A DNA stretch of 33,154 bases from a virus, in the IMG/VR virus record IMGVR_UViG_3300017786_003006, positions 1 to 33,154 of that record. One strand, given 5' to 3'. Each line of letters begins with the position of its first letter. The stretch's first letter is position 1. The notes under the pieces are model-generated. The model was given only the letters and a program-made list of their open reading frames with translations, searched no databases and was not told the DNA's origin. Position numbers and translations under genes: made by a program. Of the stretch, positions 15,165 to 22,391 are shown in pieces.

Positions 15165-15356
15165 TTAATGGACGGATGCTCCGTCCTCATATAAATTTAT
15201 GCCCATTACACGGAGTAAGTTTTCCATTTCTTGTGGCACGTCTGATTCTTGTTTGCCTTGCGGAATAAAAATTCCTTTTACACGACCGTCCTCTCCAAAT
15301 ATAAGAGCCCAGTCATTGTCTTCCATTAGTTCGTCTAGTTTACCTTTAACTTGCAT
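15165..15356 (-). CDS. Unknown small acidic protein, 63 aa
   Basis: Starts at the ATG at 15356, eight bases after AAGGAG; the same frame stays open upstream to 15398 but lacks a signal. MQVKGKLDELMEDNDWALIF is followed by a short beta-rich part (DGRVKGIFIPQG). No family recognised. It lies between a lipoprotein gene and the DUF1289-like gene on one strand. Confidence 0.55.
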   Translation of the reverse strand: MQVKGKLDELMEDNDWALIFGEDGRVKGIFIPQGKQESDVPQEMENLLRVMGINLYEDGASVH

Positions 15357-15385
15357 TTCTTTATCTCCTTGAATTATCAGAAAAT

Positions 15386-15661
15386 TTAGTGTTTGCAAGG
15401 TTCTCCAGTTTCGACTGGACCAACAGTTCCGTCATTGCCGACTTGTTTAAAGTAAAAGTTGTCACCAATAGCCAAATCCTGAAGTGGGTCAGGGCTAATA
15501 GCATATGCTCCTGACGGACTAGGATTCTTTACAACCTTTTGACATCCAACCCAAACATATTCTGCTTTGCCGTTTTTATTGGCCGCTATGTGACCAGGTG
15601 AACATGCACCTAGTACTGCTAATGTAGAAAAAAGCACTGGAATAACCTTAATTGTATTCAT
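15386..15661 (-). CDS. Small lipoprotein
   Basis: 91 aa from the ATG at 15661 (AAAGGA upstream). The N-terminus MNTIKVIPVLFSTLAVLGAC is a lipoprotein signal peptide with lipobox LGAC, the Cys at residue 20 being lipidated. The mature part has two more cysteines (WVGCQKV and GEPCKH) and a Pro-rich middle. It would sit on a membrane facing the periplasm; a lysis or superinfection role is possible but unproven. A CATAAATA late-like octamer lies about 50 bases upstream (15720-15713), inside the end of queE. Confidence 0.7.
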   Translation of the reverse strand: MNTIKVIPVLFSTLAVLGACSPGHIAANKNGKAEYVWVGCQKVVKNPSPSGAYAISPDPLQDLAIGDNFYFKQVGNDGTVGPVETGEPCKH

Positions 15662-15712
15662 AGTTAGAAATCCTTTTCTATTTTGTGTAAAACTGCCTTC
15701 TGTAAGCAACGT

Positions 15713-15720
15713 TATTTATG
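15713..15720 (-). promoter_or_regulatory. Late-promoter-like octamer for the lipoprotein gene
   Basis: CATAAATA on the minus strand, overlapping the queE stop; start site expected near 15707, giving a leader of about 45 nt. Seven of eight match to the T4 late consensus. Confidence 0.4.
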
Positions 15721-16603
15721 TTCCTATAGCATTTCCAAACAAATAAACATGCACTCTTGCCGCCACATTATATCCTCGTTTGAATGCTCTTTCTGCAATA
15801 GCACCTGCCGTTGCAGTTTGTTCTTCTTCTCTTGCACCAACAGGCATAACCCAAACTGGCCATTTTACTCCTGCTTTTCTAAATTGTGCAATTACACTTT
15901 CCATTTCTTGCCAATGTTCCTCCTTATCACCTACTACAAACTTTAATTGACCTGCTTTAGATAAATTATAATACTCTGCTACATTGTCTGGCTTAATAGC
16001 CTTCTCAGGCTTCTCACCTGCTACTGTCCATAGTTTTGGACTGACACTAAAAAATATTTCAGTATCAATTGACTCTACCCAATTCTTAAAATCGTCACTT
16101 AGTTTCTGTGTACCATTAGTTTCAAATGTCATACTACCTGGTAAGTTACTTTGTCTATGCAGTTCATTGTATATTCCAATAACTGCACGTTGTCCAGTAA
16201 TCATAAGTGGTTCACCACCTGTAATACATAAATGTTGTCTATATTGAGAAACTGGATGTAGGAATCGTCCTTCTGGATTACTATCTGTTCTAATAATATC
16301 AATAATTTTATTTGCTAATACATCAGGCTCTTCATGTCCCATTAGGCTTTTAAACTTCTTTGCCCAAGTATAACTACTGTCGCAACCTTTGTCCCATACA
16401 GGTAAGTCTTCAACTCTGTCTACACTAGATACATCAAAGTCCTCAAAAGGCAACTCATATGTGCTAGGGTTTGTAGGATCTATCTGACCAAATCCATTGC
16501 ATTGTAAGTTACATAAAAAGAAACGTATCCAAGCAGTAGGAACACCAGTATAATGTCCTTCACCTTGTATACTGTGAAATATCTCACTATAATAGTATTT
16601 CAT
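15716..16603 (-). CDS. queE: 7-carboxy-7-deazaguanine synthase (radical SAM), QueE
   Basis: 295 aa. The N-terminus SEIFHSIQGEGHYTGVPTAW is the QueE signature, and TGGEPLM is the SAM-binding GGEP motif. QueE rearranges 6-carboxytetrahydropterin to 7-carboxy-7-deazaguanine (CDG). The cluster-binding cysteines are unusual: Cys31-x3-Cys35 is followed by about 38 extra residues before Cys74 in GCDSSYTW, which matches the CDTxYxW normally two residues on. So the usual Cx3Cx2C is split by an insertion, and the protein is longer than bacterial QueE (about 220 aa). GAGGAG and a TTGACT/TATAAT promoter (16625-16653) precede it. With FolE, the QueD-like protein and DpdA it forms a DNA-modification pathway. 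Confidence 0.85.
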   Translation of the reverse strand: MKYYYSEIFHSIQGEGHYTGVPTAWIRFFLCNLQCNGFGQIDPTNPSTYELPFEDFDVSSVDRVEDLPVWDKGCDSSYTWAKKFKSLMGHEEPDVLANKIIDIIRTDSNPEGRFLHPVSQYRQHLCITGGEPLMITGQRAVIGIYNELHRQSNLPGSMTFETNGTQKLSDDFKNWVESIDTEIFFSVSPKLWTVAGEKPEKAIKPDNVAEYYNLSKAGQLKFVVGDKEEHWQEMESVIAQFRKAGVKWPVWVMPVGAREEEQTATAGAIAERAFKRGYNVAARVHVYLFGNAIGT

Positions 16604-16624
16604 ATGCTCTCCTCATTATAACGT

Positions 16625-16653
16625 ATTATACTAGATTTAAACTGTAAAGTCAA
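16625..16653 (-). promoter_or_regulatory. Sigma70-type promoter for queE
   Basis: TTGACT (16653-16648), 17-bp spacer, TATAAT (16630-16625, perfect) on the minus strand. It abuts the stop of the upstream oxygenase gene; leader about 15 nt with GAGGAG. Confidence 0.8.
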
Positions 16654-16654
16654 C

Positions 16655-17413
16655 CTAAATCTTAACTACAAAGTCTGGGTACTTTGCAATACTTTTATCA
16701 AGTAAGGTTTCTAATTTTGTTAAGTCTACCCAACCTTTGATTACTGCCAATACTTTACGGTTTGATCCATCAAAATCTGCACCATGCAAGTAATCTTCAT
16801 TATTCCATGCAAATGTATTGGTACCTTCTGGTAGTACAACATAATGCTTTTGATCTGCTGGTACTTCGGTATTAGGTTTATGCTCTTTAGCAGAAGTAAG
16901 CCAGAATGTAGGTTTTGGATTATCATCTTGTAACATAATACGAATTTCTGTAGGAAAGAACATTTTACCATCTAAACTGTCTGGCATGTTACCATCATAG
17001 TGTGCTGGTATTTGTTTATGTGCAGACCAAAGCCTAATACTTCTTATTCTAACAAATGGCAGTTCGTCAAACATTCTTTGTACCATAATAGGACTTATTT
17101 TTCTAGCCTCTTCGGTAATTTTAGTACCCCAAGATCCATGTTCGTACAGTTCCATGTCCTCATGTAGTGCTAACCCATGCCATTGTGTATGTGATAGTTC
17201 TGGGCTAGTTAAATTACTAGATCCTCTATCAATATGATTTCTCCAAACAACATGATTCTCATTTGTCCATAGATCCCAAAAAGCAGTTTCGTTATCAAAC
17301 ACAAATGGTTCTAAGTCAAGAGGCAAAGAAACAACACCTTTGTATTTTTCAATAAGGTGAGGACATTTACTTAAATCTATTAAATCTCTTAACTCGTTAT
17401 AGTTAATAGCCAA
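16655..17413 (-). CDS. 2OG-Fe(II) oxygenase-like protein, TTG start
   Basis: 252 aa. IPAHYDGN (H-x-D, about residues 135-137) and YLHGADFDGSNRKVLAVIKGW (distal His and a basic residue) fit an AspH-like dioxygenase core, with the RIRSIRLW and FPTEIRIML strands. The TTG start directly follows the ferredoxin stop (TGATTG) and has GGAG six bases upstream; the next in-frame Met is more than 80 residues in, so TTG is accepted. Directly downstream of a ferredoxin gene and probably cotranscribed with it, although 2OG enzymes need no ferredoxin. Substrate unknown. Confidence 0.6.
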   Translation of the reverse strand: MAINYNELRDLIDLSKCPHLIEKYKGVVSLPLDLEPFVFDNETAFWDLWTNENHVVWRNHIDRGSSNLTSPELSHTQWHGLALHEDMELYEHGSWGTKITEEARKISPIMVQRMFDELPFVRIRSIRLWSAHKQIPAHYDGNMPDSLDGKMFFPTEIRIMLQDDNPKPTFWLTSAKEHKPNTEVPADQKHYVVLPEGTNTFAWNNEDYLHGADFDGSNRKVLAVIKGWVDLTKLETLLDKSIAKYPDFVVKI

Positions 17414-17740
17414 TCATTTCTCCATTAAACTCTTTTTATCTTTTGTGTCTTTAAATTCTTCTGCCTCAGGCAAAGGATCTTTTTGATCTGTAATGTTAGG
17501 CCATTGTTCTGACATCTCATGGTTAATCTTAATCCAATCTTTGTCAGGATAATCCTTCATTTGATAATCGTCAATAATTGCATCAACCGGACATTCCGGA
17601 ATACACACTCCGCAATCAATACATTCATCAGGGTTGATTACTAACATATTTGGACCTTCGTAGAAACAATCTACAGGGCATACTTCTACACAATCTGTAT
17701 ACTTGCATTTAACACATGCGTCAACAACGTAATGTGGCAC
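17414..17740 (-). CDS. fdxA: 7Fe-8S ferredoxin of Azotobacter FdI (FdxA) type
   Basis: 108 aa, GTG start right after the upstream stop (TAAGTG) with GGGAG nine bases before. Cysteines at 9, 12, 17, 21 and 25 ([17 protein letters not shown]) and at 40, 43, 46 and 50 ([11 protein letters not shown]) give the [3Fe-4S] plus [4Fe-4S] pattern. The C-terminal WPNIT-KDPLP-AE motif is also characteristic of FdI. Length (106 aa in FdI) and sequence fit very well. It is a low-potential electron carrier in the cytoplasm, and it could reduce radical SAM enzymes such as the nearby QueE. The FdI type is proteobacterial, not the plant-type ferredoxin of cyanophages, so it is probably taken from a proteobacterial host. 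Confidence 0.9.
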   Translation of the reverse strand: MPHYVVDACVKCKYTDCVEVCPVDCFYEGPNMLVINPDECIDCGVCIPECPVDAIIDDYQMKDYPDKDWIKINHEMSEQWPNITDQKDPLPEAEEFKDTKDKKSLMEK

Positions 17741-18289
17741 TTATTTTGTCTCCCATGGAAAGACAATCCAATGGTCTTTCTCTGCTTTATTAATTTCAAT
17801 TGAAGTATAGTTAATATTGATATCACTACTCAAATTGTTTACTATCGAAGCAAACCTTACATTACCATCATTACCAAATATAACATTCCAACAATCATGT
17901 TCTTGAGGCATACAGCCAGCTCTCCAGTCAGCTTTAATCCATTCAAATGTTGCACCAGTATCATTGATATCATCTACAATAAGAATCTTCTTTCTTCTAC
18001 TAGGATCCCACCTTGACTTGAAGATAGGTTGTTCTGATTCAGGTATATAACCAAATGCATCCTCTGCCATCCAACTGTTGCTTTCATTAGTAGATGTACC
18101 GTCTCGTAATCTAACATCTAAAGTATGCATAAGCAATTCGTATTGATGACTCATTATAAGAGCAGGATATAACCCACCTCTTGTAATGCCAACTATATAG
18201 TCTGGTCTCCATTGGTCTTTATACATTTGACTTACAATATCCTGTATTGCATTATCAACTTGTACTTGGTCTAGAAACATCTTCTGCAT
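17741..18289 (-). CDS. Purine-type phosphoribosyltransferase
   Basis: 182 aa. The PRPP-binding loop ILIVDDINDTGATF is the type I PRTase signature, with the upstream IVGITRGGLYPAL loop. The short hood and the central DVRLRDGT resemble xanthine/guanine or hypoxanthine PRTases, which turn a free base plus PRPP into a nucleotide. Two further features are an acidic insert (NSWMAEDAFGYIPESEQP) and an unusual Trp-rich C-terminus (HWIVFPWE). GAGG nine bases before the ATG. Tightly packed between an unknown gene and the ferredoxin. Base specificity cannot be read; with GMP reductase and FolE nearby, a purine role is the natural reading. Confidence 0.75.
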   Translation of the reverse strand: MQKMFLDQVQVDNAIQDIVSQMYKDQWRPDYIVGITRGGLYPALIMSHQYELLMHTLDVRLRDGTSTNESNSWMAEDAFGYIPESEQPIFKSRWDPSRRKKILIVDDINDTGATFEWIKADWRAGCMPQEHDCWNVIFGNDGNVRFASIVNNLSSDININYTSIEINKAEKDHWIVFPWETK

Positions 18290-18293
18290 ATGT

Positions 18294-18686
18294 TTATTCC
18301 TCTTCGTTGTTAGTAGGTCCTGATAGTAGTTTTTCCATTGCTTTGTACTCTTGGTATAATTGTTTTAGTCCTTCAAACTTTTCATTTAATTCTAAGTTGG
18401 GTTCTAGAATAGCAAGACGTTTATTAATAGCATCTAACGATTTGTTAATCTTGTTAATAGCTTCGCTACTTTCGTTATATACAGGAGCAAATGCATGACT
18501 ATTATTCCAGCCAATGTCTTCCGTTGTTGTGAGCACAGGTACTGTACCAATTGTTTCATTGGAACCTGTATCGTCAAATGTTACAGTAGATGACACCTCA
18601 AGTTTACGTTTAGACATATCCTGTTCTCCAAATTTTCTAGAATATACTGTTTTTCCTTTATCAGGACTTTCAAATATTTTAGTCAT
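18294..18686 (-). CDS. Unknown protein with a C-terminal coiled coil
   Basis: 130 aa. It begins [20 protein letters not shown], a start I recall in small T4-like cyanophage proteins of unknown function. The C-terminal half (NESSEAINKINKSLDAINKR) is heptad-like, so it may oligomerise. The start lies in a TAATG overlap with the folE stop, so it is coupled to folE. Confidence 0.6.
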   Translation of the reverse strand: MTKIFESPDKGKTVYSRKFGEQDMSKRKLEVSSTVTFDDTGSNETIGTVPVLTTTEDIGWNNSHAFAPVYNESSEAINKINKSLDAINKRLAILEPNLELNEKFEGLKQLYQEYKAMEKLLSGPTNNEEE

Positions 18687-19366
18687 TAGTTCTTGGGTTT
18701 ATTAAAGATATTCATAAATTCAGTTCTAACAGCTGGGTCGGATTTAAATACACCGCCTAGTTTACTAGTAACAGTAGAACTGCCAGTATCCTCAACACCA
18801 CGAGACTTAACACAATAATGTTGTGCATCAATAACTACCGCAACACTTTCAGTTTCTAAGATAGCTTGTAAAGCATGAAATACTTGTTCTGTTAAACGTT
18901 CTTGAATCTGAGGACGTTTAGCAAAGTATTCTACAATACGATTAATTTTAGATAACCCTAATACTTTTTGATTAGGAATATAACCTACTGTAGCAAGTCC
19001 ATCAATAATAACAAAATGATGTTCACAGTTACTTTGAACATTAATATTACGTTCTACAACCATTTCATCATATTTCATTTTATTGTCTACGGCTGTACAT
19101 TTAGGAAATGCTTCGTAGTCTAAACCCCAAAAGATTTCGTTTACATACATCTTAGCAACTCGCTTAGGTGTATCCATTAAACTATCATCTGTTAGATCTA
19201 GTCCTAATGCTTCCATAATTTTAATGAAGTGTTTTTCAATTATTTCAATCTTGTCTGTACGACTTAGATTGTTATCTATACTCGGAGTTTCAACTCCTTG
19301 CTTAACTAGATATTCGTGGATTGATTGTCCCAGAGCGGGATCGGTTTTAGTTTTATTATAAGACAT
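18686..19366 (-). CDS. folE: GTP cyclohydrolase I
   Basis: 226 aa, length like E. coli FolE (222). Zinc ligands in NCEHHFV (Cys114, His117) and [10 protein letters not shown] (Cys185), plus the substrate-loop [20 protein letters not shown], are all present. The enzyme converts GTP to 7,8-dihydroneopterin triphosphate, the first step of both folate and 7-deazaguanine synthesis. In this window its partners are QueD-like, QueE and DpdA, so a DNA-modification role is the natural reading. GGAAGG precedes the ATG. Transcribed from a promoter at 19454-19482, with an 80-nt leader that carries a small hairpin. Cytoplasmic decamer in the family. Confidence 0.95.
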   Translation of the reverse strand: MSYNKTKTDPALGQSIHEYLVKQGVETPSIDNNLSRTDKIEIIEKHFIKIMEALGLDLTDDSLMDTPKRVAKMYVNEIFWGLDYEAFPKCTAVDNKMKYDEMVVERNINVQSNCEHHFVIIDGLATVGYIPNQKVLGLSKINRIVEYFAKRPQIQERLTEQVFHALQAILETESVAVVIDAQHYCVKSRGVEDTGSSTVTSKLGGVFKSDPAVRTEFMNIFNKPKN

Positions 19367-19407
19367 TTTATTTTCCTTCCTTACACGGATTAATTTTAAT
19401 TTGTTTT

Positions 19408-19427
19408 AGGCTACCTTTGTGTAGCTT
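19408..19427 (-). promoter_or_regulatory. Leader hairpin upstream of folE
   Basis: On the minus strand AAGCTAC, 6-nt loop, GTAGCCT: seven pairs including one G-T, inside the folE leader, not followed by a U-run. Possible mRNA stabiliser or regulatory structure; no known riboswitch pattern seen. Confidence 0.35.
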
Positions 19428-19432
19428 AGTAT

Positions 19433-19440
19433 TATTTATC
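19433..19440 (-). promoter_or_regulatory. Late-promoter-like octamer in the folE leader
   Basis: GATAAATA on the minus strand, between the sigma70-type promoter and the folE start; it could give folE a second, late start. Chance occurrence is possible. Confidence 0.35.
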
Positions 19441-19453
19441 AACAACATAATTT

Positions 19454-19482
19454 ATTATACACTCTTTCTACGAATTAATCAA
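19454..19482 (-). promoter_or_regulatory. Sigma70-type promoter for folE
   Basis: TTGATT (19482-19477), 17-bp spacer, TATAAT (19459-19454, perfect) on the minus strand; the -35 lies within the 3' end of the 85-aa gene. Confidence 0.7.
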
Positions 19483-19725
19483 GACTTCTGATGGCCATTT
19501 TTCAATAAATTCTAACATATCTTCTCGTTTGTTAAAAGAAACATATGTAGTCATTGACATATTATTAAATGTATCTGTACTCTTTCTTAGGTTGTGTACT
19601 CTTCGCCAATCAATTTCTTGACCTTTATAATTACGGGCTTTCCATCTTTTGCCACAATGTGCATTTAACCATTTCTTAACTTTAGATAATTCTACAATAC
19701 TTTTATCCAATTTAATTTCATTCAT
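19468..19725 (-). CDS. Unknown small basic protein, 85 aa
   Basis: Rich in K, R and W (KKWLNAHCGKRWKARNYKGQ), may bind nucleic acid. No family recognised. Starts inside an ATGA overlap with the glutaredoxin stop and is thus coupled to it; its end carries the folE promoter. Confidence 0.6.
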   Translation of the reverse strand: MNEIKLDKSIVELSKVKKWLNAHCGKRWKARNYKGQEIDWRRVHNLRKSTDTFNNMSMTTYVSFNKREDMLEFIEKWPSEVLINS

Positions 19726-19988
19726 GATGTATAAATTTCATGATTTATTAAATCAGTCCAGCCTCCTACAAGTTTTCCATCAATAAAAATTTGAGGTACT
19801 GTTCTAGCACCTGGTACTCTTTCAAGTAACATCTGTTTAGTAAATCCATTTGGATATGTACTATCTGCATGACCAATTTTATGTTCTACAAAAGTTAACT
19901 CTTTTTGTTTAAAGAACTCCTTAGCCATATCACAATAAGGACATAAATCCTTGCTATAAATTTCAATCTTATGCCTAGTATTATACAT
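19722..19988 (-). CDS. grx: Glutaredoxin
   Basis: 88 aa from the ATG at 19988, which shares a base with the previous stop (TAATG). The active site LCPYCDMAK (Cys16-Cys19), the RTVPQIFIDG cis-Pro loop and GGWTDL are a complete glutaredoxin. The role is a thiol-disulfide reductant, for instance for ribonucleotide reductase in infected cells, as with T4 NrdC. No reductase gene is in this window. An upstream in-frame extension to 20030 is ignored because it overlaps the previous gene and lacks a start signal. Confidence 0.9.
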   Translation of the reverse strand: MYNTRHKIEIYSKDLCPYCDMAKEFFKQKELTFVEHKIGHADSTYPNGFTKQMLLERVPGARTVPQIFIDGKLVGGWTDLINHEIYTS

Positions 19989-20182
19989 TATGCTTTTTCT
20001 AACCTTTCTGTCATCTTGCCTATAAAGCAAGTTCCTTCTGTTGCATTATATTCTTTAATTATAGTTGGAAGGTGTTTCTTACAGTCTTCAATTTTAGTTA
20101 TCCCGTATATCTGTTCTGGATCAATACTCATATTAAATCCGCCACCTAAACTTAAATATACTACTAAAATTATTTCACCCAT
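19988..20182 (-). CDS. Small unknown protein with N-terminal hydrophobic segment
   Basis: 64 aa. MGEIILVVYLSLGGGF may be a signal or membrane anchor; two cysteines follow (EDCKKHLP, EGTCFIG), as in the 88-aa exported protein at 14.3 kb. ATG at 20182 chosen; an in-frame GTG at 20188 is possible. Overlaps the cytidylyltransferase end by 8 bp and the glutaredoxin start by 1 bp. Confidence 0.55.
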   Translation of the reverse strand: MGEIILVVYLSLGGGFNMSIDPEQIYGITKIEDCKKHLPTIIKEYNATEGTCFIGKMTERLEKA

Positions 20183-20588
20183 TATCACACACCCTTTTTC
20201 TTAAATCAGTTGAACTAAATCTATGATCTCTTTTATTAAAATGTAACTCGATATCTCGTTTACGACATACGTCTTTGCCTGTAAAATCCTTATCTCTGTA
20301 TTCGTCTCCTAAGAATCTGACATCTATCTGAAACAACTCTAGTATATCCACTACATCTACTTCCGTTTGATACGGAACAATTTCATCGACAAACTTTAAT
20401 GCATTTAGTTGGGCATAACGTTCTACCATTGTTTGTATAGGTTTATTCTTTGTATCAGGACGGTCAATAGTAGGATCGCTTTGTAAACCTACGATTAGAT
20501 AATCACAATTTGCTTTTGCCTCTCTTAGCATACCAATATGTCCTGCATGTAATAAATCAAATGTGCTAAATGTAATACCTGTTTTCAT
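20175..20588 (-). CDS. Glycerol-3-phosphate cytidylyltransferase-like nucleotidyltransferase
   Basis: 137 aa, like TagD (about 130 aa). FDLLHAGHIGML holds the HxGH nucleotide-binding motif (His14, His17), and RFSSTDLRKR near the C-terminus matches RxSSTxxR. These enzymes join CTP to a phosphorylated polyol or similar to make CDP-activated units for wall or surface polymers. It starts within a TAATG overlap and sits in a run with a cupin, an epimerase and a glycosyltransferase, so a surface-glycan role is likely. Substrate not defined; other nucleotidyltransferases of the family use ATP. Confidence 0.85.
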   Translation of the reverse strand: MKTGITFSTFDLLHAGHIGMLREAKANCDYLIVGLQSDPTIDRPDTKNKPIQTMVERYAQLNALKFVDEIVPYQTEVDVVDILELFQIDVRFLGDEYRDKDFTGKDVCRKRDIELHFNKRDHRFSSTDLRKRVCDNG

Positions 20589-20845
20589 TAGTGAATCGTA
20601 AGAGTGCCTAAACGTTTAGCCATCTTCTCCCTGCATTCTGGAACTGTTTCTACTAGTTCTTTAAAGAGCCTAGTAACCTCTTCGTCTGTTAATACTAAAG
20701 TATAAAGTTCAATTGCGGCCTCAATCATTGTGCCTGCAACCATTAGTAGATGTCCATCAGACTCTGGACCAATTCTCTGAGTGAACAGATCCCATAACTC
20801 TTGTTGAAATTCTTGCATTTCTTCTTCAGTTGGCATACTAGACAT
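20588..20845 (-). CDS. Unknown small acidic helical protein, 85 aa
   Basis: Helical, rich in E and M (PTEEEMQEFQQELWDLF), no membrane segment. No family recognised. Starts in TAATG with the cupin stop and ends in TAATG with the cytidylyltransferase start, so it is coupled on both sides. Confidence 0.6.
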   Translation of the reverse strand: MSSMPTEEEMQEFQQELWDLFTQRIGPESDGHLLMVAGTMIEAAIELYTLVLTDEEVTRLFKELVETVPECREKMAKRLGTLTIH

Positions 20846-21168
20846 TAATGAGATCTCCTTCCATCAAAAACACAAATAAAATCCATACCATGCGGACCAG
20901 AGAATACTTTATGAAAAACTCCATCTTCAATTAATACAATATTACCTTCTTCAACATAAATTGTTTTATCATCAAGTTGCATTTTTCCAGATCCTTTTGT
21001 AAATATGTAAACTTCTTCTTGTCCTACATGGTTATGTCCGGTTGTGTTTTTATGAGGATGAAGTGTAGTAGAGCTTAGTACTAAGTTGTTTAGATGTGTG
21101 TTATCTTTAACAATATAACGTTCATCTTCCTTAGCAACAATACCACCAATATCATTAATTGTTAACAT
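20845..21168 (-). CDS. Single-domain cupin
   Basis: 107 aa from the ATG at 21168, two bases past the preceding stop. Cupin motif 1 TGHNHVGQEEVYIFTKGSG (His45, His47, Glu51 or Glu52) and motif 2 GNIVLIEDGVFHKV (His86) give the metal-binding set. Small cupins include sugar-phosphate isomerases and dioxygenases. Next to epimerase, glycosyltransferase and cytidylyltransferase genes it probably acts on sugars, but this is inferred from context. Confidence 0.75.
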   Translation of the reverse strand: MLTINDIGGIVAKEDERYIVKDNTHLNNLVLSSTTLHPHKNTTGHNHVGQEEVYIFTKGSGKMQLDDKTIYVEEGNIVLIEDGVFHKVFSGPHGMDFICVFDGRRSH

Positions 21169-21169
21169 G

Positions 21170-21349
21170 TTAATTTCCACTATATATAATAGTAAATTCT
21201 TTGCTTGTGTGATCTTTCCATTTTTCATGGATCTCATTCTCGAAGAAAAAGTTTTCTACAAATTTACCAGCCATCTTTAAATGTAGAAACTTATGATTAG
21301 CTTCCTCTTCACCTAATTTCCGTCCACGTTTTGTTTTAATACATGTCAT
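21170..21349 (-). CDS. Unknown small basic protein, 59 aa
   Basis: Starts at the ATG at 21349 (AAAGGT upstream). MTCIKTKRGRKLGEEEANHK, then a helical basic part. No family recognised. Lies 13 bp after the epimerase stop and one base before the cupin start. Confidence 0.5.
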   Translation of the reverse strand: MTCIKTKRGRKLGEEEANHKFLHLKMAGKFVENFFFENEIHEKWKDHTSKEFTIIYSGN

Positions 21350-21362
21350 GTTAATTACCTTT

Positions 21363-22379
21363 CTATGCATAATCCTTAAACCTCTGAGAGTTGTACCAAG
21401 CCCATGATGTTCTAATAATATTATCTAGAGACGAATTGTCTGCTTTCCAACCAGCAGTACTTTCTATTTTCTTAGAACTAGCCACTAACCTCCCAGGGTC
21501 TCCAGGTCTCCTAGGACCTTTGTGAACTAATAGTTTTTTGTTAGTATGTCTTTCAATAGTGCTAATAATTTCTTTAATAGAGTAACCTTTACCAGTACCT
21601 AAATTAAAGTAATCAAACTGTCCAGGTTTAAAAGTTTTACCAAGTTCATATGCAACTCTATGAGCTTTAGCAATATCTTCTACATGTAGATAGTCTCTAA
21701 CACAAGTTCCGTCTGGTGTGTCATAGTCAATACCATTTAATGTAAACACCTCTTTATTAATTAAAGCATTCATAACTTTTGCAATTAAATGAGTAGCAGA
21801 TTTTACTTGTCCATGTCTAACTTCTTTATCCGCTCCGCAAGCATTAAAGTAACGTAATGCTATTGCATTAAATCCATATGCTTTTGCACAATCCTCAATA
21901 ACTTTCTCAGCCATTAATTTACTCATACCGTATGGACTAGGAGGAATGGTTTCAAATGTTTCTCTGATACTTTGATTCTGTTTAGGGTCTGTATCTGAAT
22001 AAACAGCCGCTGAGCTTGAAAATACAAATGTTCCTTTGAAACCAATAGTGTTTAATGCTGAAAGAAGCTTAGATGTTCCTCCTACGTTATTAATGTAATA
22101 CTTAGAAGGATCAAGTACACTAGGACCAACTAAACTTTCTCCAGCAACATGAATAAATGCAACAGGTTTAAGCTGTCTTAGTTGATGTAAAAACATTCCA
22201 TTTACATAATCACCTGGTATAAAAGAATCTATATGTTCTTGCAACCAGGAACCAGTTGATTGGTTTCTATCAATACCAAGTATTTTATATCCTAATCTTT
22301 TAAATTCTAAAACTGTCTGACCACCAATGTAACCATTGCATCCAGTAATAGCAATCCATTCATCTCTTTCTTGTTGCAT
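21363..22379 (-). CDS. galE: UDP-glucose 4-epimerase-type SDR (GalE-like)
   Basis: 338 aa, length equal to E. coli GalE (338). NAD-binding TGCNGYIG (residues 12-19), the catalytic pair Tyr150-x3-Lys154 in SPYGMSKLMAEK, the Ser before them (SSSAAVYS), and C-terminal motifs RYFNACGA and RRPGDPGRLVAS are all GalE-like. It would interconvert UDP-glucose and UDP-galactose, or the N-acetyl forms. GAGG eight bases before the ATG. Downstream of the glycosyltransferase on the same strand, so the two likely serve one glycan, of the virion, the DNA or the host surface. Confidence 0.9.
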   Translation of the reverse strand: MQQERDEWIAITGCNGYIGGQTVLEFKRLGYKILGIDRNQSTGSWLQEHIDSFIPGDYVNGMFLHQLRQLKPVAFIHVAGESLVGPSVLDPSKYYINNVGGTSKLLSALNTIGFKGTFVFSSSAAVYSDTDPKQNQSIRETFETIPPSPYGMSKLMAEKVIEDCAKAYGFNAIALRYFNACGADKEVRHGQVKSATHLIAKVMNALINKEVFTLNGIDYDTPDGTCVRDYLHVEDIAKAHRVAYELGKTFKPGQFDYFNLGTGKGYSIKEIISTIERHTNKKLLVHKGPRRPGDPGRLVASSKKIESTAGWKADNSSLDNIIRTSWAWYNSQRFKDYA

Positions 22380-22391
22380 TTATACTACCTC

